Origin: Labia minor
Lineage: Eukaryota; Arthropoda; Insecta; Dermaptera; Spongiphoridae
DNA: 64,000 nucleotides
NCBI GenBank assembly: GCA_963082975.1
Contig: OY720344.1
Coordinates: 8,109,580-8,173,579 of the forward strand
Direction of reading: 5' to 3'
Below the pieces are notes generated by a model. It was given only the letters and a program-made list of their open reading frames with translations, was not told the DNA's origin and searched no databases. How positions within the stretch are numbered: the stretch's first letter is position 1; each line of letters starts with the position of its first letter. The position numbers and the translations under genes are program-made. Below are positions 19,915 to 33,998 of the stretch, piece after piece.

Positions 19915-21708
19915 ATGGCTTTAGGAACACCGACTTATATCCAAGATGAACTAGGTTAGTTATCTTTTCAATAAATTATTATTTCATGAATGGTATTTAA
20001 ATGAAAATTCATTTTTTATATATCAGGTGCTAAGTTCATCGCGGCAAGTCAACGTCCGGATGGCACCTGGCGGAAACAAAGAAGAGTTCGCGAGGGCTAT
20101 GTACCACAAGAAGAAGTACCACTGTATGTCTATGATAGAACAACCAGTCTGATCTATTTATATTAATTTAATTACAAGAAATTTGAACTAAATGAAATAA
20201 GAATACTTTAAATATATTCCTATGAATATAATCGATTAAATATTATTTTTTCTGCTAGAATACATAAGCTTGTTTTATTTATTTTTATTAATAAATATTG
20301 GTTTTTAAATAATTTTAAAATATTAAATTTTTCTTTAAAAAATCCAATATTATTAAAATTTAAATCTGAATTTATATTATATATATATATATATATACTT
20401 ATTTTAATTTTTATTTTCAAATTTATTTATATGTATAAAATCAATAATATAATAATAATTATTGCACCAATTAATTGAGTCCTTCAGTCTATGATACAGT
20501 TAAATGAGCCTTTAAGGACCTAATCAAGTTCACACTTTAATATAATTTAATATTTTTTTTTAGATATGAGAGTAAAGGAAAGCAATTTGTAAAGAGTCAG
20601 CCTAAATATCCTGTAGGATACAATCCTATTACTACTGGTTCAGAAGAACGCAGCAAGATAAATCAACCCATACCTGGATTAATCATTGATACTGAAAGTA
20701 ATTATTTTAATCTATTTATTACTATATATAAATAAAAAAGTACTTTTATATATTAAATAAAGAATTTAAAACCTATAAGTCATTTATTATTTTAATCTTT
20801 TTTTTACAAGATATCTTATAATAATCATGATATGGCTATATTTATAATCACAAAAAAATTTGATTATATTTTTTTATTTTAATAAGAGAACACTTCTCTT
20901 AGTGAAAATAATTATATTTTACTTTTAGCAAAATCGAATAAAAAGAAGAAAAAGAAAAACGCATCTCAACCGCCACCAGCGTCATTGGACCCTGAAGAAA
21001 TTATTTCAAATATTCGTGAGGATAATGTGAAAAATTCAATCTCCAATGAATTTTCCGAAGGTATAGTATTTAAATTGAATTTTTTTTTATTATTATATAC
21101 AATATACTCATGATACGTAATATATATATATTTAGAATATATTCCTCAAAATCATCCTTATCCGAGTTATCTCTATCCAATTCCTATTCTCTCTTCTACT
21201 TCCTTATGTACCTCCATCATCTATAGCCTTATAATTTTTCCAGTCAGGTAGCAATGTGCAGACAAAACCTTTTTTTTATTTATAGATAGATAGATATATA
21301 CCTTTTTTTAGATATAATCAAAATAATTATTTTTATCCAAAAATGTATTTTCTTTTTTCAGTGAAATCTAAGAAGAAACGATCAAAAGCAGGAGCAACTT
21401 CTGAACTTTCACAAATTTCAACCGCTCTGAATAAAATCGAGATTACTACTTTGAAAGAGGCATCACCATCATCTATGACTACAAAAACTTTAAATAATAA
21501 AAAATCATCATCCTTGGAAAATTCATTACCTGATCCAACAAAACGGTTAAAGAATTTACAAAAAAAACTTAGAGAAATCCAAGCAACGGAAGATAAAATA
21601 CGTTCTGGTAATTTGAAAAATCCTGATAAAGATCAATTAGAAAAGATTAAAAGAAAATCAGAAATTATTTCTGAAATTAAATCATTGACATTGATTTTAC
21701 AAGAATAA
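19915..21708 (+). CDS. Pym: PYM, partner of Y14-Mago (exon-junction-complex disassembly)
   Basis: Five exons, 249 residues: 19915-19954, 20027-20123, 20564-20697, 20929-21060, 21362-21708. GT-AG junctions keep one frame to the TAA. The N-terminus carries the diagnostic [18 protein letters not shown] and [10 protein letters not shown] segments (about residues 17-45), the Mago/Y14-binding region of the family. Exon 4 holds a Lys-rich tract (SNKKKKKKN). The C-terminal 50 residues ([19 protein letters not shown] onwards) form the charged helical segment that in PYM proteins contacts the small ribosomal subunit. Known role: cytoplasmic removal of exon junction complexes from mRNA, linked to translation. 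The usual annotation trap is to start exon 5 at a Met inside intron 4 (21343); the acceptor at 21360-21361 excludes that. Confidence 0.95.
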
Positions 21709-24592
21709 AGATAATCAAATTAAAAAAATATTTAAACAAAACTATATTTACATATTTTTTAAATCTCATATATATATATTGTATAAAAATTTCAGAATTT
21801 TAACTCTTAATTTATGTAAAATTTATATGAGACATTTCTATAGAAAAAAAGATATATACCCACTTTCATAAACCTTTTGGAAAATATTTTTATATTCTTA
21901 AAATGTTGATTTTAGATAAGGGCCCTGAATTTCGAGAATTATAATTAAATTAAAAAGAATGTTTTTATTTCAGTTTTCAGACTTATTTGTTATTTTAAAA
22001 TGATTTATTTACAGATATATATATATATATATATATAAATTTACGATATTGTTTCTTGAAAATTTGCTTAAATGACTTAGTTATATTCTTATCTAAAAAA
22101 AAGGCATCAAATTATCAGTCTCTAGCGAAAATTTTAAATGATAGATGGTTGAGTAGATATTAATTTTTAAATATTTTTTTTGGCCATGGAGAAATATTGA
22201 ATTATTTCCAAGATACGACAAAATTGTTATATAAATATACATACATTAAATATATACTAGAACAAATATTAGTTTACACTTACTACACAATAAATGAAAT
22301 GACAACAATAAATTATAAAAAGCATATTCAAAAAGTTAATTCTCAAGAACATTAATTAAATTAATATTCTGGCATATATTGCTTTGAAATATATTGAAGA
22401 CCTCATTCAAATTTTAACATTTATTTTTTTTTAATTCAAAGGACTTATTCTGATTGATGATAAAAAATTAAAATTTTAAAAACATTTATAATTGTACATC
22501 TCTATAATTTTTTTTATTTTATTTGTATTTTCAATGATTTTCATAACTGACTTATAATGGGGATCTATAAATTTTTTAGTTAACAAAATATTTTATTTAC
22601 ATTAAATTTATAAATTAACATTTTAGAGTTTTCATTGCTATTTGATGAGGGATTATTTGACTCAGTTAATAGCTCAAGACCGTGTAGAATAGGAAGATAA
22701 TTGGGTGAAGGTACATATCTTATCTCTCCTGGAGAAAGTAAAAGGTCAAAAAAGATAGATATAGGTACAACTATTTTGTTGTAAACCTAGTGGGATTATT
22801 TCTACTGTGATCCATTGGATGGAGGAATAAACAATGACAAACTCAATAACTCATTGCTGTATCTTTAAATCAGGTCAATTTCTATAAAATAATTTAAAAA
22901 TTTGTTTTTAAATTTAACATATTTTTTTCATAAATGAAATTATTTTTAAATTATAAGACATATAAAATAACAAACAAGATTAAATTGATAAATTCAAATT
23001 TTGCTTTATTTTAATAAATAAATAAATTAATTTATAAACATATTTCTTTTAAAAAGAATGAAATTATTTGTTTACGCATTTAATTGATAACTTCTTAATA
23101 TATATATATATATTATTAAAAAAAATGTTTAAGATATAATAGAAATTTTTGTTATCTTTAGATGAATATATTTAAAAATAGAAAATTTTATCTCAACACA
23201 TGTATAAGATATAATATATATGTTTAGAATTCAATTATAATTCGTTTTAACATGAAACGAATCATATGATCAATTAATTATACGAATATTTTAGAAATAA
23301 TAGAAAAACATTTATAATTGATTTGATAATATAATATATAACACGATGTAGTGCAAAATTTTCACATATTCTCTTCAACTTAATTCATTAGTAAATTGTT
23401 ATTAATAATTGTCATGATAAAATTTTTAAGATTTTTAAATGTGAAATTTAAATGTGTTGACATTCTATACACCCATCTAACTTACATACATTCAATATAT
23501 ATCTATAATTAATATGATATATCTCATTTCAGAATTCTATTTTGATAAAATATAGTGTATTATAAAATAAACAGAAAAATAATGTACTTTTTTTTATAAA
23601 TAAATATATATTTATTTATGAATATATATGTATATATATATATATATATATACATATATATATTCATTTTATAAGTGTCCATTGTAGTTTTATATCTTGA
23701 AAAAAAAAACAAAAACCAAAATAAATAGTTATATATAAAAAAATGTTCTTTCAATTACCATTGATTTATTATTATAGCTATCCAATAATTTACCCAATCA
23801 TTAATAAAATTTATAAAAATTTAGCCATTCATAACAACATATATATATATATACCTATATAAGTATATATAAAAATTTTTTGTCTGAACATAACTCAAAA
23901 TTTAAAATATTTTGACATTATATTTTTAAATTTCATAACCTGGAGGATCCCGAGTAAATAACATCTTTTTATAGACTCATAATTGTCTAAACCGATTACA
24001 ATTAAATTTTTCTATAATATTCTTATATACTCTTATTATTTGAGCAAAGGCTACAATATTAATATTATTATTTTATTAATTTTTATTATACCTACCTACC
24101 CTTTATATCTTATTGTCCATTCAAATATCAGAGCACTTTTTCCATTTGTCTTTATTTTTTCTACAACCCACCCAGCCATCAACCCAGTGTAGTGTTCAAT
24201 CTTCAGTCAGTTTTTCTCGAAACACGCAAAATTTCTCATTGTTTTAAGAAAAGAACGATTTAGAAGCGAATTATCTCAAAGGTATGTATGCTTTAACGTT
24301 AACGAAGTTGACCTTTTTTTGAAAAAGACTAACAATTAACGCCGTTTTAGAATGAATATATTAAATATTTATTATTAAAGGAGGAATAATCTTAAATATA
24401 AATAAAAAATTCTCTTAATTTAACATTTATTTTTTAAATGACTGAATATTATAGATAAAAATAATATTTTACTATTTTACTATTATAAATAAAACAAAAC
24501 AAGTATATTTTATATTAATAACAAAAATATAATTTTTTATGAGAATATCACAAAATAACTATTTCATATAATCTAATTTTCTATAAAAAAAA
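21709..24592. other. Intergenic region between convergent PYM and WASHC5
   Basis: 2.9 kb of AT-rich DNA, containing the 3' untranslated regions of two convergent genes. TA microsatellites occur at about 22016-22037, 23098-23112 and 23630-23660. GC-richer patches at 22640-22870 and 24130-24350 have no recognisable coding or RNA content. The latter ends in CAAAGGTATGT, which looks like a splice donor, but there is no supporting exon. Confidence 0.45.
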
Positions 24593-27500
24593 TTAAGATT
24601 GTTCTGAGCTTAAAAAACGGTAGTGATCTAGAATTGGCCTTGGAATGTAATGGGCAAGATCATCTCGTGATAATCCTGAATAATATACAAATTCTTCAAT
24701 AAAATGTAGTGCTGTCGATGATTCAGCATTCAATTCTAATGTCTTAATGTTACTGTAAATCAATAATAAATGAGTAATATATCTAAATAAATAATAAGTA
24801 AATTTATTGAAATAATTTTTTTTTTAAATTTAAACCTACCTTGTCGCTCCTTCTACGTAAGATCGAATATATTGTCCTATATATACTAGAAATTGATTTC
24901 GAATGGCTGGATGAAATTGTCTTAAGACGGTTTGAATACCAATAATAAATGGAACTCCATCTAATGGATCTTGTGATTTGCGACTGACTAGACCACCTAA
25001 ATTTATAAAAATAAAAGAGAATTAACGATTAGTGTAACATTTTTAAAATCTTTACTTTAATATGACTATAATTAAAATTTATTAAATTTTAAATTATCAG
25101 AAAACCATTATTTAATTTTTATTTTGCTTACCAAGATTTTTCGAATAATATAATTTGGATAATTGAGAGATCACAAATAGAAAAGTAAGTAAGGGAAAAT
25201 ATTCAAGATTTTTAGTTGTCACATAGATTTTTGCATAAGGATTTCCAATTCCAGCCCAATCCAAATAGGTGGAAATTTCATATAAAAGTGGACTATCTTC
25301 TTTAGGATATGGCTTTGTTGGATCTTTATAATAAGATCGAATATCTTTGAGTAGAGAACTAAAAACAATTACATTTAATTAATTACTTTAATTAATTCAT
25401 TCATAGTTATTATAATTAATATAAATAATTTTTATAATAATAATTTGTATTTTTATTTTAAAAACATTTAGTTTTTAAAAATACTCACTCATTAAAAGTT
25501 TTTAGTGCTTGTGCAAGAAGTTTACTTTCAAAACGACAAGAAGTATTTAATTCATAAGCTATATGTTTCCTTAATAATTGCATTTGTCCAATTTTGAAAT
25601 TCCATTCTAAAATTTGTGGCCATACTTTTTGGGCACGTGATGTATATTGAGAATAAAATCTAGTGGGATTGGCTAAAATAATGTTTTCAATAAATATAAA
25701 TATATATATATATTCTTTATATTTTGAATGGATTTTCATTAACCTACTTATGATATCTTCATTTGGTGTTAATCCTTTAGAAATTGATGAAAACATTTCA
25801 AGCCAATTTTTATCGTTTAAAACACCTCGTTGAAGGGCTTTTAAATAATTCTAGGCAAAATCATAAATAAATTTATTATTATTATTAATATTATATAGTG
25901 TGTGAATTAATAATATATTTACTTGTAATTCAGTAACAATCATAAAACAAAAAAGTCTATCTAAACCAGTCAAACCCGCTACGCCGACAGATTTTGTTAT
26001 TTTTGAAAAAAATTTAATATTTATAACTTCATTATGATTTTTATTATCATACCATGTCATGTTTTGTTCAACATAACAAGTAGTTCTGAAAAATAAATAA
26101 ATATGAATAATGATTAAATTGAAAAATTAGAAAAAGATATATAAATGGCTTCCAATTTATTATAATAACAAATTAGATAGGAATTTTATATATCTAATTG
26201 ATTACCTAGGATCAGTAATTCTTAATAATTCACGAGCAAGTCTACCAATGAAATTGATACTTGTTGAATCTGTAGGTGGAAATGTTGGAATTGGTATTGA
26301 ACGGCTTTGATGAACACTTTGCCAGTCTTGAACTTTATTCCTCAAAAAATTATTACATTCTTGTTCGACATTATAACTTATAATACGAGAAACCTAGAAA
26401 AATATATTATATTCATATACTTACATATATTCATTTATTATTCAATTGATTTTTAAAATTATGAAATTTTATTTAATATAAAATTATTATTTTTACCTCT
26501 TCCTGCCAAATTTTTAAACCATAAATATTTATATAGTCTTGAATATATTCAAATGATCTTCGATATCCATCCATAATTTCTCCTAAAGTTTCTAATTTTG
26601 TAACTAATTCAGATGTCTGTAAAATATTTATAAATAATTAATTAAAAAAGTCAACTATTTTAGATTAATATTAAAATATTATGATGAGGATAAATCGTGA
26701 ATTAGTAGCTGAAAAGTTCATTATTATTTTTCATTTAAAAAATGAATAACATAAATTTATTCAATAAATTTATCTAAAAGTTAAAATAATAATAAAAATG
26801 GCTATATTATTTGTTAACGACAATCAGATTTCTTTATATAACAAATCATTTAATTTAGATATAAACTAAAAATTGGCAGTATTGGTTTTGTTGTAACAAT
26901 TATTACTATTCCAATATCTGATTATTTATTTATTATGTTTTTATGCATCCTGGTGATTATTATCAGCGACCAGAATTATGCCAACCATAGTGAATACATT
27001 TAATTTTGTTTTGTTATTTAAAAAATCGTTATATATAGGTATGAACATGTAATATTGATGAAAGAAAATGAAATATGATAAATATAATGTTCCTATTCAA
27101 AATAAAAAAAAGTTGGTGTCCTAGATTTTGAAAATGATTTGTGGAATTTTTTTTTTATTTCTTTAAAATAGTCTTTAAATTTAAAAATTGTTTGTTATTT
27201 TAACTAAATCTTAATCTCATATAATTATAGAGATAGCAATAATCTACAACTTAAAATTTTATCAAAATTTTAATTCACTGTATTCATTTAGAAAAAAAAA
27301 ATATTCCTCTTCCCACCAACGATTTTATGCCTTAAATAATTTTGAATTCTCATTAATTATCCAGGGCTCATCATTAAAATATAAAAAAACAAATACCTAA
27401 TAAATAGTACATTTATCTAAATTTTTTTAAAAACAAAATATCGGATTAACTAATAAGATAATCGTGTAAAAATAGATTATGAATTTATAAAGAATATCGT

Positions 27501-30500
27501 ATTTACAACAAAATACTAATTGAAAAAATTATGATAACTTACCTTGGCTTTAGGATTAAAATTCAAATTTTGATGCAAAGCTGTTGCAATATGTTTCACT
27601 AATTCTTTTCTTATGCCATCCTCTAGCAATTGTTTTGGATCAATTCTAATTATTCCAACTAGAGTGCTTTTCATTGTAGCTACACCTTCTGTAATTACAG
27701 AGACTGCATGTGTCAATTTAGCAATTTCATGCCGTTCATCTAATTGAGCATATTCTCTTAAACGTTCTTTATCAAGTCGAGTAGGAACTTCACGTATCAC
27801 TTGTGTTTGTAAAGTTACAATACGGGCTAGTAAACCAAACATAGTCTCAGGAATAATATGTAATACCTAGGAAAAAAGAAAGAATTTATATTTTACATTA
27901 GTTAAATAAAATAATACAATAATTATTTCATTTGTATAAATTGTTTAATTTTAAGAAAAAAATATATAAATGTTTTATAAAAAACATATTATTGTTTCAT
28001 ATAAAAAACGAATCCAGTTTTTTAAATTTTTTTATACAATTTAGTAATTTAAACGAAGTTTTTTGTAGAGAGAATCCATCGTTGATTCATTAATTTTCTA
28101 ATATAATATGAATTCTAATTTTAAAAATTAAATAAATAAATTATATACCTGTCTGACATAGGCAACTAGTTCACCGGAATAATATTGAGAAACAGAAACT
28201 AAATCAGGACTATGAGCTTGATTAATCCGAAGAAGTGGAATTTCCAAAGCCGAAGATAACTAACAGATAAACAACCAAAACAAAATCACTTAAAATAAGA
28301 TAAAAAATAAATTATAAAAACAAATTTATTTATAATGTTTTTGTAATTTTTATTATTTTTTTGTGGCTCATTTCATTAAGGAAGATTTATTACTCTGAAG
28401 GTATTTTATTAGAAATACCTTAAGAAATGTTGCTCGTAATTTAATTGCTAATGAAGGGTCCCGTTTGATACCACGTTGCATGATATTAGTAAAAGAATCA
28501 ATTAGTTCCCAAGCATAGCTTAAATCACCAACAATTTGCATAACTATTAAAACATCTTCTTTAATATTACTTGTACGAATCATTAAATCAAGAAAAGTTC
28601 GTGTGTCGGTTAAGAATTGTTTTACTTGTAAATTCGACTCCAGTTGATGAAATCCTTTAAAAAAGAAATTTAAAATTTAAAACTATCCGACCATCTACTA
28701 TATAGTATGAGACTTTTTTTTAAGGTTGATACCTTGAACTTCTTCCAAGGCTTTGATAAGTTGAACAATCTTAAGCCCGGCAGATGCTATCTGATCATGT
28801 TTCAAAGTTTCAATTTCCTTACATATCTCAGAAAACCATTCTACAAGTTTTTCTTAAAAAATAAAAATAAAATAAATATTTCATTTTTTTATTATTATTA
28901 AATGAATAAATAAATAAATTAAAATTACCATTTTTTTCAACTCTTGTTAAAGGTTTATTTCCAGAAAAAACTTCCGAAAGTTCTGTCATTCGATCAATGC
29001 ATTCTTCTTTACATTTATTCCAACGTTTTTCTTTATCACTTAGAACCTTTAAAAAATAAAATTTATTTTATTTATTATTTATCAAAATTATTTTCGACTT
29101 TATACAAATTTTTTATACAAATTTTTTATATGAAAATTAATCAATCAAATTATATTGTATGAAAATAATAACAAAAACATTATTGAAATAAATAGAGATA
29201 CAAATTTCATTTTAATGTTTATTATTTTAATATAGAAGGAATTAGAATATTAATTATGAATAGGGAAGATCTATCATTAAATGTTTGTGTGAATCGACTA
29301 AAGGTAAAACAAAATAAACAGATTAATTGTCAAAAGATGTAAGTAGTTGGAAGATTTTATAACAAAATATAGTTATATACACAGATTATTCATGTAAAAA
29401 CTGAAAATTTATATTTTAGTTGTCAGAAATGTTCATAAAAAATAGACAATCTGAAGTTTGCTTTTGTAATTATGACATTTTTTCAATTAAAATCTTTAGA
29501 ATCCTTTAAATTGCAGATTACTATTACATCTATAATTTACTCTTAATGACTGTTATAGTTATTTTTCAAGAAATAAATGAACAATCTCCAAGGGAGAAGA
29601 AAGAGTTTTTAACAAAATAAACTTACAGGTTTAATATTATAAACTTACCATTTTAAATAATTCTTTAATTTTTAATTCAAATTGCGCAGTATTTATTAAC
29701 AATTGAAATGTAAGCATTGGGTCATATTTGGTATCAGCAATCACTTGTTCACGAATTTGTTTACTTTTTTTAGAAAATTCAAAAACTGAAAATGAAAAAA
29801 ATATTATATAATTAAATTGTGAAATTAGAGACACTGAAAAATTTCCCTGCATTTATTGAATAAAATAGTGCAATATATTTTAGCAACTAACTCTATTTAA
29901 AATAAATAGTTTGTTTGAATAAATTAAAGATGTATGGGATATTTCTATATTTTATAATAAAGGTTTCCGAAGATACATTTGGAGGCATTATTTGATCAAG
30001 ATTCGTATCAAACGCAACAAGAATTAGCAGGATCATTGGGAGTGACTCAACAAGTCATTTCAAAACGCTTGAAAGTCATGTGAATGATTCAGAAACAAAG
30101 AAATTCGGTGCCGTACGAGAAGCCGAAATATGTTGAGCGGCGTTTGATTACTTGTGAACAGCGGTTTGCAAAGAAAAAAATGGAATTTTTGCATCTAATT
30201 GGGACTGAAGACAAAAAATGGGTTCATTAGAATAAACCCAAAGGAAGGAAATTATGGGAACTTCCCAGACATGCTTCCACACCGACAGCCAAACCGAATA
30301 TTCACGGCTCCAAAGTCATGCCCTGTATTTGGTGGGATTAGCTAGATGTAGTATATTATGAGCTACTAAAACCGACTGAAACAATCACAGGCCATCTTAA
30401 TCAAAAGCAATAGATGCGTTTGAGCCGAGATCTAATAGATAAGCCGACGCAATACAACGATAGAGACGATAAGTAATTTTGAAGCATGATAATGTCGCAA

Positions 30501-33056
30501 AGCCCGTCAAAACACATTTGGAAACGTTGAAATGAGTAGTCCTACTTCACCCGCCGTATTTTCCAGACATTACTCCCTCCGACTACTTATTTGTTTCGAT
30601 CAATGACAAACGGCCTAACTGACCAGTATGATTCGTAAGCTGCCCGAAAAATGGGAGAAAGTAGTAACTAGCGATGGACAATATTTTGAATCATAAATAA
30701 AGTGACCATAAGTCCCGTTTTGAACGTGACAGTTCTGTTTTCAGGTAGCTTGTCCCTTATTTTAAATTTATTATTATATTATTATTCTAAGTTAGTGTTA
30801 TATTATTTACTATATTTTTCAGTTATTTTCATTATAATAAACAGAAATAATGAAAAATATACGTTTACTTAATAGCTTCCCCAAACTATTACCGAAAATT
30901 AAAAAATGTCCCGTTTTTAGGAAAAAAATAAATGGAAAAAAAGTACCAAAGTGATTAAGAAAAATTTTATTTTATAATATTGAAAAAATGTACCTGATAA
31001 TTTAGGAGCAGTATGTAAAATAAGCCAGCGTAAAGTAACATTGCACTCTCTTGAAACATTAAGAATTTTAGTTACATGTCCAAGAACTGCCTCTTCATTT
31101 AAAACGCCTTCTTTTAATAATTGTTGAGTATGTTGCACTAATTTTATAATATGCTGAGCATGTCTTTGAGCGCAATCACGAATATTTCCGGAATCAAGAG
31201 TATTGCTAAGAGCAGATCTTGCAGCTCTATATGGCTCCCATGAATCAGCAAGATTCACTACAATGCCCATATAAACACTAACCTGAAAAAATTAGTACAT
31301 ATTTATTTATATATCAAATTTAAATCTAAATAAATTAAATAACATACTATCCAATTGTCTGGAAAATATTTATCAACTATTTCGCGCATTCTAGCTGTTT
31401 GATTATGTAATGTATTTGGTGAAAAGAATAAACAAACATAAAGCATTGCTCCTTGACCAGCCAATGCTGCACTTCGATGTTCTGGTGATGGATAAGTACT
31501 TAACTGATTATAAATATCATCAGATCTAAGTCTTCCTATCACCATATCAATAAATGTAGTATTAATAGGTATTCGGCTAAAATAAAAAAAAAATTCTAAT
31601 TAACATTTAATGATGGGAAATGTATAAGGGAATTTTGTAAATAAAACCACATATTGATATTTTTTATTGAAAATTTATTCAAAAAAATACACGTTTCGAT
31701 TGCTACTTCTGCAATCGTTATCAAGCGACTGCACTGTCCGAGCGTCCAGTGCCGACATATTACAGAAACGTTGTGTATTTTTTGTATTTTTTTTGAATAA
31801 ATTTACAATAAAAAATATTAATATGTGGTTTTATTTACAAAATTCCCTTATAAATAAAAACAGCCACCAAAGCTTTAATAATTTAATATCTACAAAATGG
31901 GAAATGTATTTTGCGGAACTAGTAATAAAAACATTTACTTGAAATATTCTTCTGGATAGTTAGAAACTCGTTTAGCCCCCGTATTATTTGAAAAGCCAGT
32001 TGATCGTAATAATTTGCAGACATCATCAATATTACTATCATCACTTGATCGCTTTGAACAATAACGATAATAAGCAACTAACATTCGTTCTCGAACGGGG
32101 CCTTCAATATGAAGATCGAGTACAATTAACATAACTCCATAAAGATAAAGTGATTCACACTAAAAAAATATCAAAAATATGAAATCATATAATAAATAAT
32201 AAAAAAGTATTATTTCTTACCAATAATTGTTTGCCTTCTACAAGAAGAAATATACTTTCCAGACTTTGTTGAATATAAATGCCTTCCTCAAGCTCTTCAA
32301 GAAAATGATTTAAATCATTAATATAATTATGAATCGATTCAAAAGCTAAATAAAAACGTGTTAAAATTTCTATATTATTTTCGCGAAATTCTTCATCTAA
32401 ATCTTGTAAAACCTGAAAGTAAATTTCTATAATATTTTCATATAAATCTTTCAGTATATTTAAGAAATAAAAATTATACTCACAGGATTTGAATCTATTT
32501 TATGATTAAAACTTTCTGATGTTTTAAAATATGTAAAATCACTGATAATTTCGCCATATTTTTGAATATCATGTTTTAATTCTAATCTAAAGAAAATTAA
32601 AAATACAAATAAAAGATAAATTATACATTTCTTCGAAATTATTTATTATTATAGTTTTACAGTAAAAGTATTAAAACTAGAGGAATGTATATCAGGTATA
32701 TATATGAGTGTTGTCGAATAAATGAATAAGATCATAGATTAATTTCTTAACTTTTCTATTAACACAAATATAAAATATGTATTGGAATTAGGAAAAGGAT
32801 GTTAGAATTTAATTCTTTTTTAATACCAGCTATTAAATAATTTATTTAGAATAGGAATCGATGAAAATCATGCTAAATCATGCTAAATATCATCAATGAG
32901 TTCAAAATCACAATTATTTTGGAATATTACACACCGAAAAACTGGAGGAATGTACTGTCGGAGTCTTAAAAGTTCAGCAATGATGGCATTTCCTCGAGAA
33001 ACAAGTCGCAATAGTGTTTGACCACAGGGACTATCATCGGCTAAGAAATCCGTCAT
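24593..33056 (-). CDS. WASHC5: WASH complex subunit 5 (strumpellin)
   Basis: Complete 20-exon gene, 1167 residues (human about 1159): 32935-33056, 32484-32586, 32221-32412, 31939-32159, 31348-31576, 30994-31282, 29649-29785, 28929-29046, 28733-28852, 28419-28654, 28149-28259, 27543-27866, 26497-26616, 26206-26393, 25923-26085, 25748-25850, 25489-25672, 25132-25358, 24840-24996, 24593-24752. The start is [13 protein letters not shown]. The adjacent upstream ATG is out of frame. Landmarks in order are [101 protein letters not shown] and [11 protein letters not shown], all conserved strumpellin blocks. Role in the family: scaffold of the WASH complex, which activates Arp2/3 on endosomes and drives receptor sorting. 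Intron 6 holds a dead mariner and intron 4 a hairpin MITE; neither disturbs the exons. Confidence 0.97.
26617..27542. other. Large WASHC5 intron 12
   Basis: A 926-bp AT-rich intron with no recognisable element; most neighbouring introns are under 400 bp. Confidence 0.5.
29955..30700 (+). pseudogene. Dead mariner transposase in WASHC5 intron 6
   Basis: Plus-strand frames give [40 protein letters not shown], a [12 protein letters not shown] block (first catalytic Asp region), [29 protein letters not shown] and a degraded YL.RSMTNGL segment. The order is that of mariner transposases. At least six in-frame stops and shifts are present, the start is missing and I see no clear inverted ends. It lies antisense to WASHC5 inside a 1.2-kb intron, explaining that intron's size. 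Confidence 0.85.
31627..31848. mobile_element. Palindromic MITE in WASHC5 intron 4
   Basis: 222-bp hairpin whose left arm starts AGGGAATTTTGTAAATAAAA and whose right arm is its near-perfect complement (arms about 75 bp), flanked by TA on both sides. This matches non-autonomous Tc1/mariner-type elements. The arms include CACGTTTC/GAAACGTTGTG. The central loop (about 31705-31765) is GC-richer. No coding capacity. Confidence 0.8.
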
Positions 33057-33998
33057 TTCATTTGGCTCTGTAATAACTTTAATCTCATAAACAATGTTTT
33101 ATAAAATAAGAACCAAATAAACTTATATATAGGTAGAGAGAGAGAGAGAGAGTGATTATATTTAATTGGTTTCTTTTTTGTTCAAAATGTAATTTCAAAA
33201 TTTAAAATACTAATCAAGTGTCTAAAATGACTATTTTGGTAATTATTTAGAACAAGACCCATTTCTATCTAAGTATTTCCACGGAATCATGAAACAAAAA
33301 TCTTATAAAATATCAATTTCGCACTGAAAAGTAAATGTATATATAGGCGTCCATAAATTCCGATTTGTTTCAGGTATTTCTTTTAGTCACAAGTGTTGAC
33401 AGATAATATGTTGATTGATTTTGTCACATTTGTGTTTATATATATTAAATTATCTTTCTTTAACATATAATTTATTAATGGATATATAATTTTGTTATTA
33501 TATAAAGAGCATAAATAAATAAATAATTAGTCTACTCAAAACGAATTCTATTACTTAACTTAATATAAAAAGTATTTACATATATTAAAATTTTTGGAAT
33601 TTTATTAAATTAAATATAATATTTTAAAAAATTAAAATACAGTGAAATTAAATTCACATTTCAGTTTAGATAAGAATATTTAAATCTTTATGAAAATATA
33701 AGAATTATGAATTTTATTTAGAAAACTACTTTTACTAATTGGATTCAATGAATATAAAAATAATGCATTTGTTGACAAATAAAATGAAATTAAAAATATG
33801 TGATTTCATGGAAAAGAATGGGAGAATATAAATTAAAAGTTTTTTTTTATATAAATATAAAATAATTTTATTAATATTATTTCAAGGGATTAAGATACAG
33901 ACAAATAATATATATTAGAAGTTTTGCAAAAGTAATTTTATAGTAAATAAGTACAAAATTCGAAACTATGTTTATATAAAATATATTATTTTAAATAT
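33057..33998. other. Region between WASHC5 and the F-box gene
   Basis: WASHC5 upstream sequence on the minus strand, with a (GA)n tract at about 33136-33152. Bases 33455-33523 are nearly identical to 34608-34676 inside the F-box coding sequence, so a small piece of that gene has been copied here in the same orientation. No other feature is visible. Confidence 0.55.

Noticed and set aside
21343-21361. PYM exon 5 starting at an in-frame Met
   Set aside because: It lies in the intron before the TTTTTTCAG acceptor; the spliced frame enters at 21362.
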